Part shown: positions 1-12,138 of the stretch, one piece after another | Position numbering within the stretch: the first letter of the stretch is position 1 | How the letters are laid out: every line of letters starts with the position of its first letter | Assembly: GCF_032062135.1 (NCBI RefSeq) | Contig: NC_092859.1 | Location: 48,477,114-48,541,113, forward strand | Source of the DNA: Pyxicephalus adspersus | Lineage: Eukaryota > Chordata > Amphibia > Anura > Pyxicephalidae | DNA: 64,000 nucleotides | Reading direction: 5' to 3' | Position numbers and translations under genes: made by a program | The notes under the pieces: model-generated | What the model was told of the DNA's origin: nothing | The model's input: the letters and a program-made list of their open reading frames with translations, nothing else | The model's database searches: none

Positions 1-859
1 CGGGGGGCATAGATTGCAGAACAATGGCCACAGGAGTGGGTGGAAGCGAATTTAGTTACCATTTTGGAGCTGCTGGAACTATTCCCCATTGTGTTGGCAG
101 TTGAGCTGTGGTGAGGGGTGCTGGCGAATAAGTGTATTCGCTTACATTGTGGTAACATGGGGGAGTTGCAGGCGCTGAACAAGTGGTCGGCGTCTTCACC
201 CCTGGTTATCCGTTTTTTTACGGCATTTAGTTTTGTTATGCTTACGTTTTAATGTTTATTTATGGGCAGTGCACATTTCAGGAGAAGCTAATTGTGTGGT
301 GAATGCTTTGTCTCAGTTTTAGTGGCAAAAGTTTCGGGAACTGGCACCAGAGGCGGAGCAGTTCGTGGTGCCTTGCTCTCCTGGGTTATGGCGGATTGTA
401 ATGGAACAGTAATGTCCTTGATCAGGCAATTGGTTGCTAAATCCACATGGTCAGTATGTGCGGCAGTATGGCAGGAGTGGTGGAGGTATTCAATTTGGAA
501 TTTGAACAAGAAAATGGTGGGTTTGTCCTTTTTTTTGAAGTTTCTGGGAATTAGGGATGTTATGAAAATGCTTTTGGTGCGTCAAGCACTCAAAGGTTTT
601 AGAAGAGGGCGCAGGGTTGCTGATTCTGGACGTCCTGTATCTTACTCCTTGTTAGTTGCATTATTGGGGCATCTGTGGGGTATTTGTTTTTCGGTTTATG
701 GAAGGAATTTGTTTGTGGCAGCTTTTGTGTTGGCCTTCCTTGGGGCTTTCAGGATTGCTGAACTAGTGAGTCCGTCTAAATTGTCTCATGGGGCTTGCAG
801 TTTGAGGATGTGTGGCTGGACAAAGACAGGTTGGCTATTGTGATACAGCCACGGCTGCA
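1..859 (+). mobile_element. DIRS-type retrotransposon fragment: RNase H end plus tyrosine recombinase (decayed)
   Basis: Conceptual translation from base 22 gives an RNase H segment (LELFPIVLAVELW, then ANKCIRLHCGNM after a TGA at 112-114). A frame change leads to WAVHISGEANCVVNALSQF, resembling the HxxGxxNxxADxLSR end of DIRS RNase H. A tyrosine-recombinase segment follows (about 421-787): STWSVCAAVWQEWW, FLKFLGIRDV, VRQALKGFRRG and FVLAFLGAFRIAELVSPSK, the last holding the first catalytic Arg. A frameshift near 788 moves it to another frame (FEDVWLDKDRLAIVI) and homology stops at about 858, before the HxxR and Tyr motifs. The left end is cut by the window. The domain order RNase H then recombinase fits anuran DIRS/Ngaro-like elements, which integrate through circular DNA by recombination rather than with a DDE integrase. 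With two stops and at least two frameshifts, this copy is dead. Confidence 0.85.
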
Positions 860-882
860 TTCATTGATCAGCTCAGTGTGCA

Positions 883-1037
883 ATCCTCGACACTAGAGGT
901 TAAATGGAGACAAGTCCCCCCATTCAAAACCTCTAGTGCTTTCTGATTGGCTGAGGAAAGCTTTTCTCAGCCAATCAGAGAGCACTAGACGTTTTGAATG
1001 GGGGGACTTGTCCCCATTAACCTCTAGTGCTGGGGAT
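883..1037. repeat. Foldback (near-perfect palindrome), member of the 'ggggacaagtcccc' family
   Basis: Bases 883-960 and 961-1037 are inverted copies of each other with essentially no spacer: a left arm ending GATTGGCTGAGGAAAG meets a right arm beginning CTTTTCTCAGCCAATC, and both arms carry the GGGGGGACTTGTCCCC-like core and CCTCTAGTGC ends. Related sequence recurs at about 18540-18800, 33420-33540 and 61430-61800. It directly abuts the truncated DIRS recombinase. This is a non-coding foldback/MITE-like unit. Confidence 0.8.
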
Positions 1038-1107
1038 AGCACACAGGATATTGTCTATATTGTGCCCTGTACAATGCCATTGAGGTTGATGACACTTACA
1101 AATAAAC

Positions 1108-1149
1108 AATAATAATAATAATAATAATAATAATAATCATAATAATAAA
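1108..1149. repeat. (AAT)n microsatellite
   Basis: Runs of AAT with one interruption (ATCATAAT). It follows CCTGTACAATGCC...ACAAATAAACAATAAT, which resembles the 3' tail that precedes AAT microsatellites in several frog LINE/SINE families, so this is probably the tail of a decayed retroposon. Confidence 0.85.
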
Positions 1150-4100
1150 ACATACATTTATGAAGGTTTTGTGGTTTTTGTAGTAGGAATGTAGTTTTGA
1201 TGCTTTGGTAAGATATGTACACTTTTATTAGAAATACAGGCATGTAGGTGACTTATTTCCCAATTTTTAGGAAACGTTATATTGTAAAAAAAACAACATG
1301 GACATTTACATAGTGGAGTTAAAGCTAAACATTACAAAGCGTTGTAGGGATCAATTACAGTGGTGTTTGGGATGTTTGTGGTAAGGTGGAAATCTGGGGT
1401 TAGTGGTAGTAAAAGAAAGTATGGAAAAGTACTTGTTAGGTAGACTCTTGTGTGTCCTAAATTTGGTGAGGCAAAGGGAAAGGATTGGTATGGATAAAAG
1501 GGGAGAAAAGGTAGAGTGAAAAAGGGGAAGAGGAGTAAACGGGGTTAGGATTAGGGGGTCAATAATTAGAGAAGATATAAAGACAGAGAGGGGAATTAGT
1601 AGGCAGGGAGGACAAATAAGAAAGAAGAGTGGGGAGGGATAGAATTTCTCCCTTTGCACTGAAAGCTCAGTTATGGAACTGGTCAATTGAGATTGATCAA
1701 AAATAGGAGTTGCAAAAGTAATGGGGGATCATTGATTTCCATACTATCAATTGTTGCTTATGTCCCTCAGAATATGGATTTTCTTGTTTATTTATATCCC
1801 TTTTAGGCTTGCTGGTGGGGAGATTCCCAGGCTTCAGCAATAGTTTGATTACACTAAGTATGGGGGAAAGTTTGTGCCTCCTGGGAACATTTTAAAGGGT
1901 ATTGGTATTGTAGACCCATTTTATTTGGTATTATAGAGGTCAAAATAATGCAGCATGGTGCTGGGGATCTGGCATGCTTTGAAGAAATTAGATGGATACA
2001 ATGGTATATATTTAGATATTAGCTAGGTAGCAGTGTAAGAATACTTCATAGGCAATACTGATTGAATTTTCACTGAGGACAATAAACCCTCCCATTTCTA
2101 CTTTGGGGGCCAAGAGGTAAGCTCTCTCTTCCAAACTAAAATGTATATGGCAACACCTGCACATGTATGGAGAAGAAAAGAAGTGTAAAGTTAATGGGAT
2201 ACTTGAATCATCTTAACTGTAATCTTCAAACACTGTAAATGATAATTGGTAGAATCTCCCATGGAAAACTTACAACAAACTACCAGATTTGGACATTTTT
2301 TTGCTATATATATTTTTGCATTTTGTAAACTGAAGAAAGAAATTCTGGAAATCACCAGAGAAAGGGCTAAAGAAATATATAAAGAAATCAAGAATGATAC
2401 TCCCAATAGGCAAAAAAGAAGCAACCAACAAGATTTCTGAAGGGAAGACGGAAAGAAATAATTTTGTTGGAGTATTGTAACAAATTCCCTGGATGTACAG
2501 GTGTTTAGATCTTGAATAAACTGGAATCTAAAACTGGGGAGGTTACTAAGGTAGGGCAACAGTCTGGGTCATTATATAAGAATCATAAGGGAGTGCCTTT
2601 GTAAATAAGCAGTGTTATAATAGTAGCCATCTCAACAGAGGAGTAGTGTGTCGAACTCTGAAGTTTTACCAAGAATTGGATATGTTTCTTGACACAGTGT
2701 TTAACAAATGCCCATATGAATTTGAAAATTTTGTTTAGGGATATGTGGAGAAGATGAGGTTTGTTGGAAAAAAAGTAAGGCTCAAAATTAGTATTGGGGC
2801 TTTGATAAGTATGTAATTTACTCAAAATCAATAAATGTTGATAGGATTGCAGTAAATAACACATTATCGGAGGTCTAAAATATATATATGTAATCGCCTG
2901 GTAGAAGGAATTATGTTGCAGTCAGATGATTACCTAAATAGGACGTCCAGAGACCTACTGAAATATATATTTAGTTTGTATTAGTGAAAGAATCTGATGC
3001 ACATGCTTGCAATCAAGTAATCAATTCCAGGAAGTGGACCTTCAGTTTATGTGGAAGGTCTAAGTTAATGACTGCTTCTATTACTACTAAGTGTTTTTGT
3101 TAGCAGGAAAAACCATCATCCTTTAAATGTTTAACATGTTGTATAATTAAATAAGAGGAGTTGTGGCAAAATTTTGACTGACAAACTTTGTAGTATGGTG
3201 GTTTGTAGTAAGAGGTGATCATCATGAAAATCTGGATGCTGCAGCTTATAATATGTCACCCTTTCCTAAATGCCTGTAAATTCATTTTAATTATCCTAAT
3301 AATTTAGTATTCCTAAATATACTTTATTATGTCACTGTGTTTTTGTTTCCAAGTTATTGTGTGCAAATTTGTGTAAGTTGGTTTTTAAAGCATCAATAAG
3401 CAAACTATGTGTTTCTATTCAATTTTCTATTACTTTGTTTGTTTCACAGGGTCACAAACCTATAAATCAGCTACTTGCAGTCATTTTTACATGCAGAATG
3501 CTTCAGTTATCTTCTATAGATGAGAAAATTAAGAAACTGATGGCAGGGCAGGAAGACACTTGCACTTATATCAAAATCAATGTACCTTTATTTTACATTT
3601 ACAGTATTTCTTGAATGTACAGAGACCTACCTATGCTTCCAATCTGCAATTTTTGGGGGTTTTCCAACTAATTAAAAACTAATTATTACTAAATTATGAT
3701 TTCCTCCTTGAAGAACTCTCAAGAACATTTTATGCAGATGTATTTCTAAGAATTTGCATGCTTGTGATATCTCATTTAATTAAAACTAACCAAACAAAGA
3801 GTTTGCATTTAAATGGAAATTTAAAGAACCTTCTTTGGTAAAATTTGGCTTCTTTTTAACTCCACTGTTCTCCTCTGATAAGCTCATTATATTTTAAACC
3901 AGTGAATGCAAGAAAATGACTTCCTAAATGGTATTGTCTATAAATGAGAATATTGAATTTCAGATTGTCATAATGAGTCTCTTAACATTGTAGTAAATTA
4001 ACTTTACCTATGGCAATCCAGTCACAATTTAACTCATACATGTCTGTAGTTATTGTGTGTAGGACAGTTTTCAAATGACCATAACCTTCAGTCACAGCAT

Positions 4101-5260
4101 TCGCACCACTCAATAAGTGAATGGCAGAGTAAACGTCTAGTTGGGAGCTGCTTGAAAACATTGATATTTGTTTACAAACCTATTCAGCTGCAAACTCCTT
4201 AGAGCGGGCCTAAACTAAAATTTGTGCTTTACACAAAAGGTAAAAACTACACTGATGATGAGTGTTCAAGTGTATTTCAAGTAATTCAAGTGTATTTGAG
4301 TATCTGAACCTAGCTGATGCTTACCCTCAATTCATATGGTAGTGTAAAGGATGTTTTCACACACTGCTTCTGCATTTGGCTTGGTCTTTGGTAAATAAGT
4401 AATGGCACAGTGTAATATGTAATGTGGTGTTCATATGAGGTGGTATTTACCTTAGGACCTGCTAGGGACCAGATATTTTTTTGTCCTGATACGTAAAACC
4501 TTTAGAAAGGGCATATTTATCTATTCACATGACTAATACAATATTACACACATATAAAATATATATTCTTAGTTAGTTATTGTAGTAGGTTTGCAAGCTC
4601 TGACAGTTTTAAAAAGAAAATCAAAACAAGAAAATCTGTTGACAGAAACATACTGTATAATGCAAAATGTACAAATTTAATGTAATGTGGGTATATTTGC
4701 TTTGCTATTTTGCATACACATTATGTATGATGAACTGCTTAGTCTTTTTTTTTTTTTTTTTTTTTTTTGAGGCACTGCAGACAAGTAAAAATAGAAACTG
4801 CAGTTTATATTTTCTCAAAAGTATCCTACCTCTCACCAGATTTTTTTCTCAAATTGCCAATTTCACAATGCACAGTAAAGCACTACCACATTGGTTATTG
4901 GTAGTAGTAACGGTTCTGTTCATTACAAGCCAGGCAAATGTCCTTTAAAGTTCAAAGAATCTGCCTACTTAAATCCCATGCATTGAACCTTTAAACGGGC
5001 TCCAATTTATCAATTTAGCTTGTAGCTAAGAATCTAGGTGGCCAGCTTTTCAAGTATCTTAGTTACTGGCTTCACTCAGGTGCTGTTTGCATTAACCTCT
5101 TACTATTGTGAAGGAATGCGCAATATTGTGTGTTATATTGAGTTAAATAAGCTGCATTGTAATAGAAACATGACCATTTTTAGACAACCTGGTTTACTGC
5201 AATGTATGGTATGACATTTGGGTTGTACACTACAGGTAAGCCCAGAGCAAAAAGAGAGAG
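1150..5260. other. Intergenic stretch, nothing recognised
   Basis: AT-rich sequence with only short ORFs that show no family resemblance and no splice-bounded coding signal. A 24-base poly-T tract lies at 4745-4768. The 1380-1660 part is purine-rich on the + strand, and its reverse-strand ORF is low-complexity, so it is not called as a gene. Confidence 0.6.
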
Positions 5261-5399
5261 AAGATAGGAAGGGTTACATGAAAGGGTAGGAAGAGGAGTC
5301 AGGATTGGTAAGAAGGAGGAAAGTAAGTGGGGTGAAATGTTGGGAATGTTTAGCACAGGTCAGGTGAAAAACAAATGACAGGTCCCATAGAGTTGGACT

Positions 5400-6379
5400 T
5401 TCTAATTTGGCAGCTTCCGGCAGCAGTGGCCACCCATGGGGAGACATGGCTGCATGCCAGGTTAGCAGAGGGGTAAGGGTTTAGGACCCTCTACAGTGAC
5501 AGGGCTGTACCCTGGGAGGTCTTGGTCTCTGGTGCACTTTTTACCTGGGCTCCATGCTGCACTAAGAGCCACGCTAGGTACCCGCCAGGTCTCTGGGTAC
5601 CTGGCAGGTTCCCCGGCAGGGCAGCATCTGGCTTGGGCCAGGGCAAAACCTGGGCAGAATCTCATCATGCAGTGTGACCCTGGAGAGGAGCTCACACTTC
5701 CACCATTGGGGGTCTGGTGGCAGGGAAGGCTCACCTGCTGGTGGAGCCACCTAATCTTTGGGGGGTCGGCACGAGGCTGCAGCCAGCCAGATTTCTGGTA
5801 AGGATGAGGGGCTGATGGTGCCTCCTAGGAGCCTGGCAGCGGTGGGATTGCAGCAGTCGTTGACTGGATTGGTCTATGGGGGGCAGCCAAGATGGGGACC
5901 ACCGCTGTGGGATTTTGGTGCGGTGGTTTCTTCAGGAGGATCCTGGAAATGACGTAAGCCAAGGGCTAGATACGTTGCACCAGGAAGTGATATGGGGCCC
6001 CTCTGTTGCCGGAAAGAAGAGTGGAAGGTGGCAAGAGGGAGAAGAGGCCGAATGAAGATGGGTGCTAGAAGTGGCGCAGAGTCCTGGGGCAGAAGTAGCA
6101 GGATCCATTCATCCTGGGCTGCCAGGTTGGGTGGGTCTGGTGGAAGGTTGGGGTGGGGGTGTTTGTCAAGAGGTGGGGGAGTATAGAGGGTATTGGATGG
6201 GGGTGGTCAGGGGGTAGCGTGGTTAAGGGCATAGGGGGATCAGGGAAGGGATAGTAGTTAATGGGGTATTCTGCAGGGGATGTTGGGTGGGGGATGGCGG
6301 AGGCCTTGGAGAAGTTTTTGGAGGGAAGTGCCGCTTTAGTCACAAGTGTTCGGGGTGGGGGTGTGGTGAAAAAAAAGGG
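5400..6379 (+). mobile_element. GC-rich stretch, possible 5' (gag-like) part of the DIRS copy downstream
   Basis: Base composition switches abruptly from AT-rich to GC-rich at about 5400 and stays so up to the reverse-transcriptase homology beginning near 6380. Short open frames (for example 5758-5952 and 5992-6186) are Gly/Arg/Ser-rich and show no clear motif. Position directly upstream of RT in the same orientation suggests the element's ORF1/leader, but no gag motif was recognised. Confidence 0.35.
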
Positions 6380-7406
6380 CGCCGGTGCTGGTAAAAAGGA
6401 TGCCCAAAAAAGTACCAAATAAATTTTGTTTGATCCTTCATTTGGTTAATGAAGTGATTGATCTGGAGCTATGTGGGATAGCCTATACTTCCTTTGATGC
6501 TGTGATTTGCTGGGTGCTTCAGTATGGGCAGGAAGCATTGCTGGCTAAGGCATTGAATCTGCTTTCTGTCTGTTATCCATGCATCCAGTAAATTTGCATT
6601 TTATGGATACAGTGACAATAGAGTTGGTTGCTGCAGGTTAAGCTACTGACATTGAAAGCGGAGGTCAGGATGGTCAGTGGCCAGAGAAAGGTGTGTTTGT
6701 TGTATCTGCAGTGATTGTTAGGCAAGCTGAATTTTGTTTGCAGGGTCAATCCTAATGAGTAGGGTCCTTTGCAAAAGGTTGGCGACTGCTACATCAGTAT
6801 TGAAGATGCAATGGCATTATGTTCACTTGACAAACAAGTTGAAAGAGGATTATGTGTTCTGGGGTTCTTTTCTGGATTCTTTTAATGTAAGGGCGCCGGT
6901 AGGATGGGCTGGTGGATAACTTTGAGTTGGACCTTTACAACAATGTGGTTCATTTGGTTTTAGTATGTACTTTCAGGGACGCTGATGTGCAGGGGCTTGG
7001 CCTAGGGAGTGGAGGGAGCTGGGTTGCAGAATTTGAATGTCTTAGAGTTGTTCAACATTGTCTTGGTTGTGGCGTTCTGGGGGCAGATTTGGAAAATAAA
7101 AAGGTGCAATTCCATTGTGATAATTTGGGGGTTGAAGAATTATCTCATTCCAGTGGGTCAAGTTTCGAGAGCTGGCTCTGAAGGCAGAGCAGCAGGGGGG
7201 GGCTTTTTCCTGATGGTATGTTGAGGATTGCATTGGGCTCATTGAAGGTTCCTTTATTTCATGTATATGCTGGTCCTAAGGAAGCACTTTTGTCAGCACT
7301 TTTGCGGACTTTGTCTTTCACCCTTTGTCTACCTGCAGCTTTTCAGTGTGGCTTGGGCGTAATTTTATGTACCAAAATGGGCAACCCCGAGCCACACTTG
7401 GGGTAG
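6380..7406 (+). mobile_element. DIRS-type retrotransposon fragment: reverse transcriptase and RNase H (decayed)
   Basis: RT N-terminal homology is visible in 6397-6588: PKKVPNKFCLILHLVNE followed by LELCGIAYTSFDAV and EALLAKALNLLSV. These match the PKK..G.fRLIhHLs...ELCsvxYTSFD...GALLAKaDI signature of DIRS-family RT with a short internal deletion. Next come LLTLKAEV and LLGKLNFVCRVNP (6640-6750, stops), then an RNase H section: LNVLELFNIVLVVAFWG in one frame and NKKVQFHCDNLGVEEL in another (7020-7140). After a deletion, FRELALKAEQQ and PDGMLRIALGS resemble the RNase H/recombinase junction. The polymerase YxDD region is missing. It has the same orientation as the 1-859 fragment, but since both contain RNase H they must be two copies. 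Confidence 0.8.
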
Positions 7407-7600
7407 CATTGTAAAGATGCTGTCTGCTCCCCACAATCCAGCGGCGTCCGGCATTGCATCCCCGGTGTGACTGATGTGATGCGTTAAGCTTAGGTACACT
7501 GGAGAGGCGTGGCCTGGCGGGAAATTAAAAAGCAGATTACATTGTAATCTGCTTTTAACATATTGATCACAGTAATAAAGTGATAAAAAGTAAATCCAAG
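7380..7600. repeat. Unclassified GC-rich block with a short perfect palindrome (7528-7556)
   Basis: A GC-rich block (7380-7525) directly follows the DIRS remnant and ends at an inverted repeat: 14-base arms AAAAGCAGATTACA and TGTAATCTGCTTTT separated by one base. Downstream is very AT-rich (7557-7790). The block may be a separate inserted repeat or the DIRS 3' flank; no family was recognised. Confidence 0.4.
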
Positions 7601-8183
7601 TAATAAATAATTAAATAATACAAATTAAAAATAATATTGCACCCTTGTTTGGACAGATTTCAGTGTTTTTGATTTGATTAAATTAATAAAATTTACTTAT
7701 TGTTATTATATTTTTTTTTACATCTATTATTTATAATTATTTATTATGATATAATTTATGATTTGTGTTTCAAACTTTATTATACCGGGGAGTTATTCCT
7801 AACAATTACAGGCCTACAATATTAAACAACAAATATCCATGCCATAATTACTGACATAATCAGACCACCAGGGAGGATAAGGGATCAATGTTGGGGATAA
7901 GGGATCAATTGTTATTCCAACAAGCATGTGTAAAACATACTTACAAGTTCAGCCAAAATCTTTGTTCTTTTGCAGGGTCACACGCACTGCAAAAGAATGC
8001 AATGTGTTGTATGCAACACTTCTGGTCCTGCTTCATGTCTGTGTCTCCCCTCTGAATTATGTGGTGGAGCAAGTTGGCACCTGGTTTAAATGACTTGGAT
8101 AGTTAGCAAAATCTCCAATCCTAGTTGTGTTCCTCATTGCTCTTTAACTTTTGAGATCGTGCCCATCTTTGAATATTCTAGCA

Positions 8184-8525
8184 CAGGGGTCAGCAAACTT
8201 TTTTGGGTACTAGGCCATTTTAAGAGGTCAAGAAGGCACACTAGGCCGGACTCTCTCTCGAGTCCCGTGCTGATGGCTCTGCCCCCCGACAGGAACGCCC
8301 CTGAAGGGAAATCCCTCTACTCTGCAATGCATACGGAGGAGAGGGAAAGGCCCCTTACCCCGGCCGTGGTAAATAGGGAAGGGAGGCATGACAAGGAGGC
8401 TCAAGAGCCGTGGGTTACCAACCCCAGCCAGCCGGGATTGGGCCGGATCGACCAGGGGGCGTTAGGCCAGTACGGACTACTAGGTAGGCGTATCTGGCCT
8501 AAAGGTCGGAGTTTGCCTACCCCTA
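8184..8525. mobile_element. hAT-like MITE with 8-bp target duplication
   Basis: The ends are inverted: CAGGGGTCAGCAAACTTTTT at the left, and GTTTGCCTACCCCTA at the right. Identical 8-base direct repeats TTCTAGCA flank it (8176-8183 and 8526-8533). An 8-bp duplication and CAGGGGT ends are the hallmark of hAT elements. It is 342 bp long, has no transposase, and its GC-rich interior contrasts with the AT-rich flanks. The open frame running through it is incidental. Confidence 0.85.
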
Positions 8526-8702
8526 TTCTAGCACATTCTGTTGATTTATCAATGTTTATGCTAGAAGAGAGAGTGGGAATCCCACATAATGACTCATTCA
8601 GGTTTACAGACCTAAATACACTGGTGGAGTACAAAAGCAATTTAGCATCATCAGGCTGCTTCAAATGTATCTCTGGATAGTGCAAGAGTGCAAGGGTTTC
8701 AT

Positions 8703-8960
8703 TTATGTATTTATTTAGCGCTTACATCAACAGGGCTTTATCGGGTCTATTGAGTGTCGCAGTCTCTCAGGAGCTTTCATTCTAAAGTCCCTACCATAGT
8801 CATATAATCCTAATACAGTTTTAGGCTAATTCCTAAATAAATTCACCTACCAGTATGTTTTAAGGATGAACTTCATGCAGATATTGTCCTGGTCAAGATG
8901 GATACTTGGGACTTTAGTGCGACACAGCCAGAGTACTAGCCAATTATCCACCATGCTGCC
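8703..8960 (-). repeat. tRNA-like SINE, copy 1
   Basis: Read on the minus strand it starts with a tRNA-like head (GGGCAGCATGGTGGATAATT, then a degenerate A box and a B-box-like region) and ends in an AT-rich tail with TTTAGCGC...TATTTA. It shares the body motifs CCTACCATAGTCATAT and CAGTATGTTTT with the copies at 20586-20905 and 26560-26881. Diverged and non-coding. Confidence 0.65.
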
Positions 8961-9224
8961 CATTAGCACCATGCCAAAGAATAGTAACACTTATTTTTCT
9001 TCTGTACCATCAACAGGACAAAGAATAGTGGCAAAATAAAATGTTAATATTGTCACAGGAACAAAACATGATGGTAAATCTTACACTGGAGATCTGGAGA
9101 CACCATTTCCATTATTAAGGGAGTGACTGGCAACAGGAGGTTGTCTGAACAAGGAGTTCCTTTAGGCTATGTTTCCAGGTTCTAGCTGATCTTGTCTGCG
9201 TCTCAAGAGGCTGTTTCACCGGTG

Positions 9225-9530
9225 TAACGACTCTGGTTTTGACCCTTGACTATTCTCGTTTGCCACCTGCCCTGGCCTCTGGCTTGTTTGACCATGTTTC
9301 TCATTCGGCACCTCGCCTGATTCCTATCTGTCAGCTATCATCTGACTTGGCGTGCACGGGGGCCATAAACTGGCAGTTGCCTACAGCGTAACATCCTCAC
9401 CTCTGGTGAAGACCAGACAGCTGCTTAGACTCTGCGCCTCATGCACGTCTATGCCAACTAGGCTGGTGACACAGAGTGTCCACCATCCTGTCCTGTGGCA
9501 CCGTGAAAACAGTTGACGTAGAGGGGATAT
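9225..9530 (+). repeat. Unclassified interspersed repeat, copy A
   Basis: GC-richer block whose part CTCTGGTGAAGACCAGACAG plus CTGCTTAGACTCTGCG is found, as the reverse complement with few differences, at about 24587-24630. Two copies in opposite orientation show it is a dispersed family. No coding potential or terminal repeats were identified; it could be LTR-derived, but that is a guess. Confidence 0.55.
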
Positions 9531-9928
9531 CACTTTGAAGAGACATTATTTCCTGCCTTCTACATTACCATTAATAAGGTATGTAGATTTTTTAGGGGCA
9601 ATTGTTTAAATTTACCTACAATATCACTTTCAGTTCAAGTGAAATTAGTCCCTACTCCCTAGAACAAACAGAAAGAGAGGGCAATCTTGCCTAGTGACTG
9701 CACAAATAGCAGCGACAACCTTGCAGGGGCTTAATAAATTCTAAGGCTACTCCGGATAAAGCGTGCATATTATAAGTGTACGGGTCAGGTGTGTGTAAAA
9801 AATGTGTGGGGGGTAGATGTATATAACGGACTACTTGCAGGTATCAGGAGTATGTAACATACATAATGCAGGGGCCAGGCATATAAAGCTTATATTATGC
9901 AAGGGCCAGCAGCATATTATTATTACTA

Positions 9929-10055
9929 AACTGTAATTTCAAAGCGCCAACATATTAGGCAGAGCTGTTAATTAAATAAGGGTTAGTCAGATACAAACAA
10001 AAACAAAGGAGGAGGAGAGGACCTTGCCTATAGGAGCTTACAATACCTGTTGTAG
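9929..10055. repeat. Possible SINE tail fragment
   Basis: TATTATTACTAAACTGTAAT...AAAGCGCCAACATATTAGGCAGAGCTG resembles the AT-rich 'GCGC...ACATATT' end of the tRNA-like SINEs in this window. It is short and diverged. Confidence 0.35.
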
Positions 10056-10226
10056 GTATGGACAGCCCTCTGTGTGCTGTTTACTCAGAGCAGGTGCCTC
10101 CAAGATCCCAAAATCTGCACAACACCCTGCTGGGGAATCTTGAGGAAATTTGTGCCTCATTGAGAATTTTTCCCAATCCATGGGGGAGAATTACCAGCCA
10201 GGTAGTGGACAGACTGTCCTGAATTA

Positions 10227-12138
10227 ATGCTGAGGACAAAAAACTTGCAGCTGCGCAAAGTTTATTTGATGAGTGAAGAGAAGCCAGCAATCGAGCTCAC
10301 AGCAGCAATAGAAAGGAGTTTAAAAATGGATTGCTACAAATGGAAAAAAAAATTTAAAACTTTAGAGGAGAAGTTTCTTAATGAAAGGCACTTCCAGGTG
10401 CAGCAAGGGCATACAAGTTTAGCCTGTGACCTGGAAGAAATGGAGGACAAAATAGAGCTGCGAGGAAGCCTGTCCCTCCACCAGGAGGAAAGGATCTGTC
10501 TGCAGTGTGACCACTTTGTATTTCAAGCTGATGAACCTAATGATGCAGATGATGGCTTGCCTGATTCTGGAGCAATAACATCAGCACACATGTGCAGGGT
10601 CTGCCTAATGGTGACACCAAGGGAGAAATAGTTGGTGAGCTTCCTACTTCTGGGAGCTAGGTGGCAGACAGCAGGGATGGGGTGCCTGAAGGTAATGTCC
10701 AGAGCACTGGGAGCAGAAATCCTACGGTCAAGGATCTAGAAGGTCTGCTGGCTGAAGCGGGAACACCTTCAGTGGCCTTAAAGCCTATGTAAGCTGTTAA
10801 TAAAGAACATGCTGGAGTCTCTAGTAAATTAAACATGTCTAAAGCAGGTAATAAAATTGCTGAGCCAATATCTAATAATGCACATGTGTGTGGAAACCCC
10901 ACAGCTAGGGGTAACGCCACAGCAGAAACTTGGCCAGCTTCTGAGATAACTGTAAATTTCTATGCTGCAATTGTGGGTGAATGGAGAGCTGCAAACCCTG
11001 AACTTTATGGAAAACCTGCACCCTTTTTAAGGAAGAGAAATTCAGTGCAGCTCAAATGGACAAAAGAGGGTTTTCACACAAGTAGAAATGCTGTCTGGTT
11101 TGGAAATGAGATTTGTTGTTACTGATATTTTTGCATTTATATCCCCAGTAGGGAATGTGATTTGTCTCTTGTTAGGCCACAAGACCTTGATGTTTTCTGG
11201 AAACCCTATGAAGCTTATTGTAAAAAGTGATTCAAGCTGGGATAGCCTGGTCCTGCACAATGATCACAGGCAAAATATAAATAAGCCTATACCAATATTG
11301 GTTAGAAATTAACCTATCCCCTCAGTGGATTTGTCGGTGTGGTTGGGAAGGTATATAGAGACTGTTACCGCAAAACGGAAAGTGTATGAGTTTGGCATCT
11401 GGATGGGAGCATGCTAGGGAATGTGGTACAGCATGTGCTCTTATCCGCATTCATAGGGAGAGGTTGCATCGTGGCTTTTTACCCAGGGCAGCCCAAGTTG
11501 TGCCACAAATGTGGAGAGAGAGAACACCTTGAGCGCATCATGTGTTTTGAGGAAGTGTTCCTCATGCCAGGGTCTGGGATATCTCGCTAAGAATTGTAAC
11601 ATCAATCGATGCAATCTCTGTGACCTGGAAGATCATTTTGTTATTTGGCCAAAGGCCCACACAGCCTGGCCCCAGAAGTAGTGGATATTTTGATTCGTAT
11701 ACATATGGAGGGGGTGTTAGTGGTGCAATGAATAAAGCCGAGGCGTCTAAAGACATTTTCATTAAGAGGAGTGTGAATGAGATTGTTTCCCCTTCTATGT
11801 CTGTTGATGTGCCCCATTCTGATTCTGCCTTTCATTCTGTGTCGGTTTCAGCTATGCCTGAGATGCAAGAGTGTGAGGAAGTTTTTAGAAAGTCAGGTAG
11901 GAAGGTGCAGAAGGCTGGAAATGGGCAGGTGGAGTATACAGGGAGTTGGCAGGTGGTGGGTAAGAAAAGCAGTAGGAGGAAGAAGTCAGGTGTGGGGGAG
12001 GGTGAGGTTGTTGGTGAGGGGGAGGTGGCACAGAAAAATAGGTATGCAGCATTGTCTGATGGGGAGATGGAACCAAATGAGGAACCAGCTGCTCCAAATA
12101 TCCTGATGGCCATGTCCTCTACATACTGGAATATTTGA
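10227..12138 (+). pseudogene. Tx1-clade L1 retrotransposon ORF1 (zinc-knuckle RNA-binding protein), decayed
   Basis: From about 10950 the pieces read in order FYAAIVGEW, PAPFLRKRNSVQLKW, TDIFAFISPVGN, RPQDLDVFWKPYEAYCKK, LLSAFIGRG and YPGQPKLCHKCGERE. This is the order seen in ORF1 of Tx1-like L1 elements of frogs and fish. CCHC knuckles follow: CHKCGEREHLERIMC at about 11500, CSSCQGLGYLAKNC, and a third (CNLCDLEDH...) that lost its last Cys. The C-terminal tail is a basic/acidic low-complexity open frame to 12138 ending in stop. The N-terminal open frame 10227-10631 is Lys/Glu-rich and coiled-coil-like but is not itself diagnostic. Several stops and frameshifts break the frame. In active elements this protein packages element RNA. 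Confidence 0.75.

Noticed and set aside
1351..1686. 111-codon minus-strand frame
   Set aside because: Ser/Pro/Phe-rich low-complexity translation of a purine-rich tract, with no motif.
8090..8680. 196-codon open frame
   Set aside because: It runs across a hAT-like MITE with defined ends and duplication, and shows no protein family.
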